The notes below the pieces were generated by a model that made no database searches, was not told the origin of the DNA, and was given only the letters and a program-made list of their open reading frames with translations. Source: Clostridia bacterium (GTDB taxonomy: Bacteria; Bacillota; Clostridia; Monoglobales; Monoglobaceae). From it: a stretch of DNA of 9,086 nt. Where the stretch lies: contig CAAGHZ010000059.1 in NCBI GenBank assembly GCA_900769795.1, positions 1 through 9,086 on the forward strand, written 5' to 3'. Position 1 is the stretch's first letter. Every line of letters begins with the position of its first letter. Below, piece by piece: positions 1-5,204 of the stretch. The position numbers and the translations under genes were made by a program.

Positions 1-15
1 ACGCTCTTCCGATCT
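1..15. other. Illumina TruSeq adapter remnant (not genomic)
   Basis: These 15 bases (ACGCTCTTCCGATCT) are identical to the 3' end of the Illumina TruSeq universal adapter. Genomic sequence appears to begin at position 16. The minus-strand reading frame entering from the right reads a normal Gfo/Idh N-terminus down to base 16. If read on into this stretch it would become Asp-Arg-Lys-Ser, which does not fit the family, where a hydrophobic beta-strand and an acidic residue are expected. The contig end is therefore a read end carrying untrimmed adapter, and annotation should not extend into it. Confidence 0.93.
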
Positions 16-104
16 ACCAACTGCGCATGTGGTGCATTTTTTATAGCATCGAGATGGTTTGGAGATATTCGTCCGCAACCTATAATTGCAAAATTAACTT
101 TCAT
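16..104 (-). CDS. Gfo/Idh/MocA-family oxidoreductase, N-terminal 29 residues only (cut by contig edge)
   Basis: The ATG is at 104-102 and 29 codons remain before the adapter. The product starts MKVNFAIIGCGRISPNH, a beta-strand followed by a canonical glycine-rich dinucleotide loop (Gly-Cys-Gly at residues 9-11) and a helix. This is the standard start of NAD(P)-dependent Gfo/Idh sugar oxidoreductases. An AGGAGA ribosome-binding site lies at 119-114, nine bases before the start, inside the 17-bp gap after the upstream gene. The gene is the last visible member of a minus-strand run of four Gfo/Idh genes. The substrate cannot be inferred, and the EKP motif and substrate domain are off the contig. 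It is a fragment because the contig stops, not because the gene is broken. Confidence 0.85.
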
Positions 105-121
105 CGGTGCATTTCTCCTAT

Positions 122-1084
122 CTATCGGGCAACTTTTTGTATTTTCAAAACCTGTCTTTGAGTTTCGATCACGCCCTCTGTATCCATTATACTCTTTTTA
201 CCGTTAATTTCAAGTATAAAATCATTGAGATAGTCAATTTTTCTGTCGTCGCAGTCAAGTATCTCTTCTTCCGTCTTATATACGTAAATCTTGTTATTCT
301 GAAGATTAAACTTAAGCATACCCTCTGTGCCCCAGAAGTAGAAATCCCAATACGTTGGCATTGTGCCGTTAAACTTTGGCGCCGCATAAGAAACGTCCGC
401 CATAACTGAAATATCCTCCATCTGAACCATAAACTGGCCGCAATCCTTAAACTCAGGTTCTTTGTCTGCAAAGGCATTCCATGTTCTTGCGCAGTTTACC
501 TTTGTAAGATTTTTGCCTGTAATAAAGCGGATAAGGTCAATGCCGTGGATGGCAATATCATTGATAGTTCCACCGTGCTTACCCTTTCCAAAGTACCACC
601 AGGGACGGTTGCCATAATCCAGACAATGCTGCCCCGTAAAAGAAACATTTACTATCCTGCCAATTCCACCATTATTTATAATCTCGCATACTTTGGGTAT
701 CTGTGGCATATTTCTCAGGTCAAGCATACAACAAACCTGAAGATTATTTGCTTTAGCAATCTTTTCAATTTTATCAAGCTCCTTTATATCGGTACAAAGG
801 GGCTTGTCACAAATCACATGCTTGCCCGCCTTGAGCGCCGCAATTATCATAGCACCTCTTATACCATAGTAATCTCCGATTGCCACTGCATCTACGCGCT
901 CGTCTTTCAGGATATCCTCATATGTTTTATAGTTAAAATCAATCCCGTAGGCTTCTGCCACAGACTCTCTCGCATCATCGTCTCTCTCAAAACATCCGCA
1001 AAGAGCAACCTCAGGGTTGTCCATAACGGTGTTATAAAGTCCATAAATATGACTGTGTCTGAAACCTGCAAATGCTATATTCAT
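122..1084 (-). CDS. Gfo/Idh/MocA-family oxidoreductase, 320 aa
   Basis: This is a predicted cytoplasmic NAD(P)-dependent oxidoreductase acting on a sugar, inositol or sugar-acid type substrate; the exact substrate is unknown. Residues 1 to about 120 form the Rossmann domain. Its first loop is unusual: the expected Gly-x-Gly-x-x-Gly is replaced by AGFRHSHIYG (residues 6-15). The family Lys-Pro motif is GKHVICDKPL, with Asp93-Lys94-Pro95; Lys94 is the expected catalytic or cofactor-contacting lysine. The C-terminal domain carries Asp176, His180 and Asp183 in the pattern D-x-x-x-H-x-x-D, the usual active-site signature. The start is supported by GAGAGG about 9 bases upstream. That site lies inside the last codons of the preceding gene, only 6 bp away, which implies translational coupling. 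Length is at the short end for the family (usually about 320-390 aa). No signal peptide is present. Confidence 0.9.
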   Translation of the reverse strand: MNIAFAGFRHSHIYGLYNTVMDNPEVALCGCFERDDDARESVAEAYGIDFNYKTYEDILKDERVDAVAIGDYYGIRGAMIIAALKAGKHVICDKPLCTDIKELDKIEKIAKANNLQVCCMLDLRNMPQIPKVCEIINNGGIGRIVNVSFTGQHCLDYGNRPWWYFGKGKHGGTINDIAIHGIDLIRFITGKNLTKVNCARTWNAFADKEPEFKDCGQFMVQMEDISVMADVSYAAPKFNGTMPTYWDFYFWGTEGMLKFNLQNNKIYVYKTEEEILDCDDRKIDYLNDFILEINGKKSIMDTEGVIETQRQVLKIQKVAR

Positions 1085-1090
1085 AAGGTT

Positions 1091-1951
1091 TTATCCTCTC
1101 TTTATAATTTCTTCATTACCACTTTTAACCGCACGATCAATGGCGTTTAATATGTATACAGGTGCAAAGAATTCATCATATCCATGCGGCTGCTCTCCGC
1201 CTGTGAGGATTTGATTAAATACTTCAAACTCACGAGAGAAGCAATTATCAAGCGTACACTTCTTAAAGAAAGTCTGCTTTTCGCTGTTTACTCCTGCCCA
1301 ATATTCCCAACTACCATTTGTGTACATAAGAGATACGTCAAAATCATTATATTTAACCACGCAGTTTATAACATTACCTCTCTGATACGCCTTGACTGAG
1401 ATCGGAAAGAAGCCAAATACTTCAACCATCATCTGCGCAAGATGTTGTGAATAGAAATAGAAATTACCAAAGTCATTCTTAAGACTGACAGGCGCTCTGA
1501 AGAACGCTCCGTACATTTCACCACAGTCTTCGTTTTTCAGAATTTCTTTTACTTCCTTTATACCATCGGCAAACTGCAGGCAGGATCCGCCGCAGACCTT
1601 TACGTTGTTTTCCATAAGTTCTGCCTTGAACTCTGCCGCCTCTTTCTCGCTGATGGTTACAGGCTTATCTATAAACATAGGAATGCCCGATGAGATATAT
1701 GGCTTTGCAAATTTATAGTGGTCATCTCCGTGCCTTGCAGTGATTATAACGCCATCAACTTTGCCCACAAACTCATCATAACTCTTTGCAACATATACGC
1801 CAAATTCTTCATGCTGCTTATCTGTGGCCTCTTTGTCTTCACTATACACACCAACAACTTCTATATCAGGGTACAGATTTTCTTTGATAATATAACCCAT
1901 AAATATATCTGCGTGTGAATTTTCGCTACCAAGTATAGCTATCTTATACAT
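1091..1951 (-). CDS. Short, divergent Gfo/Idh/MocA-family oxidoreductase, 286 aa
   Basis: The N-terminal Rossmann domain (residues 1 to about 118) starts MYKIAILGSENSHADIF, so the nucleotide loop has one glycine followed by Ser-His instead of Gly-x-Gly-x-x-Gly. The Lys-Pro motif is FIDKPV (Asp95-Lys96-Pro97). In the C-terminal domain the usual D-x-x-x-H-x-x-D site is not recognisable; the nearest equivalent is His170 in YSQHLAQMM. At 286 residues it is clearly shorter than typical members, mainly in the C-terminal beta-sheet domain. The ATG at 1951-1949 was chosen over the upstream in-frame ATG at 2014. It begins the conserved beta-strand and has an AAAGGGGG ribosome-binding site directly before it, and the longer start would overlap the preceding gene. 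The stop is 6 bp before the next gene. Function as an oxidoreductase is a family inference; a non-canonical or accessory role is possible. Confidence 0.87.
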   Translation of the reverse strand: MYKIAILGSENSHADIFMGYIIKENLYPDIEVVGVYSEDKEATDKQHEEFGVYVAKSYDEFVGKVDGVIITARHGDDHYKFAKPYISSGIPMFIDKPVTISEKEAAEFKAELMENNVKVCGGSCLQFADGIKEVKEILKNEDCGEMYGAFFRAPVSLKNDFGNFYFYSQHLAQMMVEVFGFFPISVKAYQRGNVINCVVKYNDFDVSLMYTNGSWEYWAGVNSEKQTFFKKCTLDNCFSREFEVFNQILTGGEQPHGYDEFFAPVYILNAIDRAVKSGNEEIIKRG

Positions 1952-1964
1952 ATAAACTCCCCCT

Positions 1965-2759
1965 TTAGAATAATACAGGTAATGGATTTGCTGCGTGAGC
2001 CTGTTCAATAACACTTACAACCATTGCTGCATACTCGGGTTTGATTATTAACTCTGCGCCATTTGCTATAGTGTTGTACATCATTTCATAGAAGCATCTT
2101 GTACCAACATCAAATGACGTTCCCACAATTTCTCCCTTTTCTTCGTGAGTTTTAAGTTCCTCACTACAGTATATAGGATAACCGTCTTTGTCCTTGAGTG
2201 ACTCAAAAATAAGTTCACGCTTTGGATTCTCTCCATCTACTATGTACTTCATCTCATAGTCAGAGTGGGATGATATAAATGTACCCTTAGAGCCGATAAA
2301 CTTGATTACAGGACCTTTGTAAGCATCATTTGAGTGCACCTCAATATCAACAATTGGCTTTCCGGGTGCAGTAAGAAGAATCTTTGCATAGTCGTCTGAG
2401 TCACCGCTTGTCATTTCTGAGCAACCGAGTTTTGAGAATACAACCTTAAACTCAGGATCAAAATCAAGAAATGAAAGGGCATATCCAATTGGGTGCGGAC
2501 CTGTGTTGTAAATATTGCCCGCAAGTTCTTTCTGTGCGGTCTGCCAGTCCCATCTTCTTGAAAATCCGCTGAAGTTAATACTTATCTGATGAATCTCGCC
2601 AAGTACGCCGCTCTTCATAATTTTTTTTGCATTAACAAAAGAAGGTGAGAAGAGAGATTGCTGAAATACTGCGAGAGTAACATTCTTTTCTTTGGCAATT
2701 CTTATGAGGTCATCACATTCGTATTTGCTTCCCGCAAAGGGCTTTTCTACAACTACGTT
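1965..2759 (-). pseudogene. Gfo/Idh/MocA-family oxidoreductase, N-terminus missing at a rearrangement or assembly junction
   Basis: About 264 residues of an otherwise healthy Gfo/Idh protein can be read, beginning exactly at the conserved strand NVVVEKPFAG, which carries the Glu-Lys-Pro motif. It ends PLPVLF. The active-site histidine lies in NTGPHPIG. The whole nucleotide-binding half (about 85-95 residues, including the glycine loop) is absent. Upstream of the Asn codon (2759-2757) the frame stays open as far as an ATG at 2795, but those 12 codons read antisense through nagB and do not resemble the family. Without the dinucleotide loop the product could not be a working oxidoreductase. The rest of the frame has no stops or frameshifts, so the damage is recent or an assembly artefact. 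The stop (1967-1965) is 13 bp before the next gene, whose ribosome-binding site overlaps it. This was probably the first gene of the operon. Confidence 0.85.
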
Positions 2760-2762
2760 AAG
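2755..2762. other. Junction where two divergent genes are both truncated
   Basis: To the left, minus-strand Gfo/Idh homology is intact up to about base 2759. To the right, plus-strand NagB homology is intact from about base 2757 (VKIVELDD). The two homologies meet or overlap by a few bases (around ACGTTA), leaving no intergenic DNA and no start codon for either gene. The layout is what remains if one segment containing the 5' parts of both genes and their divergent promoter region is removed. A deletion with short microhomology and a chimeric assembly join would look the same here. Confidence 0.75.
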
Positions 2763-3038
2763 ATAGTAGAACTTGATGACGTTTGCAGGATGCAACAGGT
2801 CAACGATGGATGCTTTGAGAAACTTGATGATGTACCAAAGTGTGCACTTACACTTACTATACCTACACTTGTTTCGAGCAAGTACAACTTCTGCGTAGTG
2901 CCGGCAAGCACAAAGGCCGAGGCTGTCAAGAACACTGTTCTTGGTGAAATCTCAGAAAAATGTCCTGCAACCATCCTGAGAAACAAGGATAATGCCATTT
3001 TGTACTGTGACTTTGACAGTAGTGTATATATCAGATAA
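2757..3038 (+). pseudogene. nagB: NagB-type glucosamine-6-phosphate deaminase/isomerase, C-terminal 93 residues only
   Basis: This is the C-terminal third of a sugar-phosphate isomerase of the NagB/6-phosphogluconolactonase superfamily. Intact NagB converts glucosamine-6-phosphate to fructose-6-phosphate plus ammonia. Visible conserved blocks, numbering from the first intact codon, are VKIVELDD (1-8), QQVNDGCF (13-20), ALTLTIP (30-36), KAEAV (53-57) and CPATILR (69-75). Family members are about 240-270 residues, so about 150-170 residues are missing. The missing part includes the sugar-phosphate loop and the catalytic Asp/His/Glu residues, so the fragment cannot be active. In-frame codons run left of the junction to an ATG at 2658, but these are antisense to the Gfo/Idh gene. 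The stop is 11 bp before nagA, consistent with a former nagB-nagA operon. The QQV-DGCF type of sequence belongs to NagB-like paralogues rather than the E. coli type, so the exact substrate is inferred mainly from the nagA neighbour. Confidence 0.82.
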
Positions 3039-3049
3039 GAGGTGTGTTT

Positions 3050-4222
3050 ATGGTTTCTAAAATAAGCGATGGAAGGGTTATAACCGATCGCAAAATAGAA
3101 GAAAAAAACATCTACATTGAAAATGGAGAGATTATTGCCGTCACAAAAGACGATATGCCCTTTGATGTAGAGATAAATGCAAAAGGCAACTATGTTTCTC
3201 CCGGATTTATCGATATACATACACACGGCGCAGACGACTGCGACTTTCTTGACAACGACGAAGAAGGCTATCTGCGCATTGCAAAGGCACACGCAATGCA
3301 TGGTGCCGGTACCATTCTGCCGACAATCACATCTGCAGAAAAGACAAGTACAATTAACTGTCTCAAGACATTTGAAAAAATTAAAAACAAAAAGCACAAC
3401 GGTGCAAATATGCCGGGGCTTCACTTAGAGGGGCCATACTTCTCCCCTTTACAGGCAGGAGCACAAGACCCCGACAAAATAAGATCTTTTGACAAGATAG
3501 AATATAGTGAATTCTTAGATGCCACCGATTCTATTATGCGCTGGACAGGGGCTCCTGAGGTTGAAGGATCGGCTGAATTTGCAAAAGTTCTTTTATCCAA
3601 AGGAATTCTCCCCTGCATAGGGCACAGCGACGCTGACGGTGACTGTACAAAAGAGGCTTTCGACAATGGTTTTACACATGTTACGCATTTGTATTCATGC
3701 ACAAGCATGGTGCATAGAAGAAACGCTTACCGATACACCGGCATTGTTGAAACCGCGTACCTTCTTGACGATATGACTGTTGAAATCATTGCCGACGGCA
3801 TACATTTGCCCGCGGATCTTTTAAGACTTATATATAAAATCAAGGGGCCTGACAAGGTTTGTCTTATTACCGACTCTATGCGAGGTGCAGGTATGCCGGG
3901 CGGAACAGAGAGCATCCTGGGAAGCAAAGAGGACGGCTTACACGTTATTATTGAGGACGGCGTGGCAAAACTTCCTGACCGCTCTGCTTTTGCGGGCAGT
4001 GTAGCCTTTTGCGACAGACTTGTACGCAATATGGTCAATATGGCCGATGTACCTTTAGAGGATGCAGTTTATATGATTACTCAAACTCCGTCAAAGGTTG
4101 TCGGACTTGGTAGTAAAGGTGCTATAAAGCCCGATATGGATGCAGATATTGTAATCTTCGATGAGGATATAAATATTATTAAAAACATTATCGGCGGGGA
4201 AGTCATTTTTTCTCATCAATAA
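3050..4222 (+). CDS. nagA: N-acetylglucosamine-6-phosphate deacetylase
   Basis: NagA removes the acetyl group from GlcNAc-6-phosphate in the cytoplasm, giving glucosamine-6-phosphate and acetate. It is the step before NagB in amino-sugar breakdown and cell-wall recycling. The 390-residue product has normal family length and shows the amidohydrolase (TIM-barrel metal hydrolase) signatures in order: PGFIDIHTHG with His57/His59, HLEGPY with metal ligand Glu127, GHSDA with His192, THVTHLY with His210/His213, ADGIHLP with His252, and ITDSM with catalytic Asp275. The usual HLFNAM is HLYSCTSM, followed by HRRNAYRY, which marks a divergent Firmicutes subgroup. The ATG at 3050 was chosen over a GTG at 3044 because AAGAGGTG at 3037-3043 would overlap the GTG start. 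The gene lies 11 bp behind the nagB remnant and ahead of a strong terminator. With the nagB 5' end and promoter gone, no promoter for it is visible in this assembly. Confidence 0.95.
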   Translation: MVSKISDGRVITDRKIEEKNIYIENGEIIAVTKDDMPFDVEINAKGNYVSPGFIDIHTHGADDCDFLDNDEEGYLRIAKAHAMHGAGTILPTITSAEKTSTINCLKTFEKIKNKKHNGANMPGLHLEGPYFSPLQAGAQDPDKIRSFDKIEYSEFLDATDSIMRWTGAPEVEGSAEFAKVLLSKGILPCIGHSDADGDCTKEAFDNGFTHVTHLYSCTSMVHRRNAYRYTGIVETAYLLDDMTVEIIADGIHLPADLLRLIYKIKGPDKVCLITDSMRGAGMPGGTESILGSKEDGLHVIIEDGVAKLPDRSAFAGSVAFCDRLVRNMVNMADVPLEDAVYMITQTPSKVVGLGSKGAIKPDMDADIVIFDEDINIIKNIIGGEVIFSHQ

Positions 4223-4226
4223 ATCA

Positions 4227-4257
4227 AAAAGGTCGCTATAGCGACCTTTTATTTTTT
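4227..4257 (+). terminator. Rho-independent terminator of the nag operon
   Basis: A perfect inverted repeat, GGTCGCTA/TAGCGACC (4231-4246), is extended by AAAA on the left and TTTT on the right to a 12-bp self-complementary arm. A T-rich run follows to 4257. It starts 4 bases after the nagA stop. The near-absence of a loop means that in RNA the central pairs open to form the loop. Confidence 0.92.
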
Positions 4258-4270
4258 ACAAAATATCACA

Positions 4271-4299
4271 TTGATTTATCATATCCTCTATGATAAAAT
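4271..4299 (+). promoter_or_regulatory. Predicted sigma-A promoter of the HAD phosphatase gene
   Basis: TTGATT (-35, 4271-4276) and TAAAAT (-10, 4294-4299) are separated by exactly 17 bp. Transcription would start near 4306, giving a leader of about 45 nt before the ATG at 4350. The site lies just after the nag terminator, so the HAD gene is probably an independent unit. Confidence 0.6.
4275..4297. repeat. Perfect 9-bp inverted repeat inside the promoter (candidate operator)
   Basis: TTTATCATA (4275-4283) and TATGATAAA (4289-4297) are perfect reverse complements around a 5-bp centre. The repeat occupies the spacer and touches both promoter hexamers, as expected for a dimeric repressor site blocking RNA polymerase. 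AT-rich palindromes can arise by chance, and no regulator gene is adjacent, so the operator role is inference. Confidence 0.5.
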
Positions 4300-4304
4300 A
4301 TGTA

Positions 4305-4317
4305 TTGTATCATACAA
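4305..4317. repeat. Small palindrome at the predicted transcription start
   Basis: TTGTAT (4305-4310) and ATACAA (4312-4317) form a perfect 6-bp inverted repeat around a single C. It sits at the predicted start site just downstream of the larger repeat, so it could be a second half of the same regulatory region. It is short and AT-rich, so chance occurrence is quite possible. Confidence 0.3.
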
Positions 4318-4349
4318 ACTTCGTTATAACTTTAAGGAGAATCTACACT

Positions 4350-5171
4350 ATGAAGAAATTTGATGGAATTCTGATAGGCACAGACCTTGACGGCACTTTG
4401 CTAAACAGCAATAAGATTATAACAAAAGAAAACATTGAGGCCATAGAGTACTTCAAATCAGAAGGTGGATACTTCACCTTTATAACCGGACGCATGCCCT
4501 CTTATGTCAGCTACATTTATGATACAACAAACCCCAACTGCCCTTTTGGATGCATTAATGGCGGAGGGCTATACGATCACATAACCCGGGAATATGTATG
4601 GACAGAGCGTCTGCCTGATTCGGTTGTAGAACTTTTAGACTTTGTAGATACTCACGCTCCGTCGGTTGGAATTCAAGTCAGCACCTATGATAAAGTGTAC
4701 TTTTGCAAAGAAAATGAAGTAATGGCACACTTCCGTGCGGTTACAGGCGTACCTAACCTTGTTCGTCATTACAACGATATAAATGAACCCTTCGCAAAAA
4801 TTTTGTTCAGCGTTTTAAATACAGATGATATACCTAAACTTGCAGCCCTCCTTGACTCTCATCCTATGGCAGACAACTTTAGTTTCTTGCATTCAGAGAA
4901 ATATCTTTACGAGATAATTCCAAAAGGAATGCACAAGGGTGTTGCTCTTTTAAACCTTACCAAAATATTAAATATTGATCCCAAGAGAACAATTGCTATT
5001 GGCGACTATAACAATGATATAGAGATGATCAAAACTGCAGGAATCGGCGTGGCTGTGTCCAACGCCTGTGATGATCTTAAAGAGGTTGCCGATTATATTA
5101 CCGTAAGCAATAATGAGCACGCAATTGCAGCAGTTATAAACGACCTTGATAACGGAAAGTTGAGAATATAG
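4350..5171 (+). CDS. Cof-type HAD-IIB family hydrolase (sugar-phosphate or phosphate-ester phosphatase)
   Basis: This is a 273-residue soluble haloacid-dehalogenase-fold phosphatase. Motif I is TDLDGTLL, with nucleophile Asp12 and acid/base Asp14. Motif II is FITGR with Thr46. A basic residue occurs in the GMHKGVAL segment, and the Mg-binding motif is IGDYNNDIEM near the C-terminus. Between motifs II and III lies a cap region of about 120 residues, as in type-IIB (Cof) members, which dephosphorylate sugar phosphates, flavin precursors or other small phosphate esters; specificity cannot be read from sequence. The ATG at 4350 is preceded by a perfect AAGGAG (4334-4339) at 10-bp spacing. An in-frame ATG at 4290 would fall inside the predicted promoter and has no ribosome site. 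It follows nagA in the same direction but behind a terminator and with its own promoter, so a link to amino-sugar metabolism is only suggested by proximity. Confidence 0.92.
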   Translation: MKKFDGILIGTDLDGTLLNSNKIITKENIEAIEYFKSEGGYFTFITGRMPSYVSYIYDTTNPNCPFGCINGGGLYDHITREYVWTERLPDSVVELLDFVDTHAPSVGIQVSTYDKVYFCKENEVMAHFRAVTGVPNLVRHYNDINEPFAKILFSVLNTDDIPKLAALLDSHPMADNFSFLHSEKYLYEIIPKGMHKGVALLNLTKILNIDPKRTIAIGDYNNDIEMIKTAGIGVAVSNACDDLKEVADYITVSNNEHAIAAVINDLDNGKLRI

Positions 5172-5172
5172 T

Positions 5173-5204
5173 AAAGCGGAAGGGCAATGCCCTTCCGCTT
5201 TTAT
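5173..5204. terminator. Bidirectional hairpin terminator between the convergent HAD and spoIIE genes
   Basis: AAAGCGGAAGGGC (5173-5185) pairs perfectly with GCCCTTCCGCTTT (5189-5201) across the three-base loop AAT. On the plus strand it is followed by a short T run, giving a convincing terminator for the HAD gene. On the minus strand the arm ends in CTTTACTATAT, a weaker U tract, so termination of spoIIE there is plausible but less certain. The last bases of the hairpin touch the spoIIE stop codon (5203-5201). Confidence 0.88.

Noticed and set aside
545..1150. Open plus-strand frame of 201 codons.
   Set aside because: It is antisense to the well-supported Gfo/Idh gene, has no ribosome site and no recognisable domain.
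1399..1407. AGATCGGAA resembles the start of the Illumina adapter inside the contig.
   Set aside because: Only nine bases match and the following bases diverge. The stretch encodes an uninterrupted, sensible part of the Gfo/Idh protein (FFPISVKAY), so it is coincidence.
1952..2014. Longer N-terminus for the 286-aa Gfo/Idh protein, starting at 2014.
   Set aside because: It would overlap the upstream gene, adds residues before the conserved first beta-strand, and lacks the AAAGGGGG ribosome site found before the ATG at 1951.
16..2759. Gfo/Idh proteins as GH109-type N-acetylgalactosaminidases, tempting because of the adjacent nagA.
   Set aside because: GH109 proteins are about 440-460 residues with an export signal. 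These are 286-320 residues and have no signal peptide.
2658..2795. Open frames that extend both remnants through the junction (ATG at 2658 plus, ATG at 2795 minus), suggesting a fusion gene.
   Set aside because: In each case the added codons are antisense to the other gene and carry no family similarity; they are by-products of the join.
2753..3424. Minus-strand open frame of 223 codons.
   Set aside because: It runs antisense through nagB and nagA, is rich in Cys, Phe and Val as reverse-strand shadows often are, and has no ribosome site.
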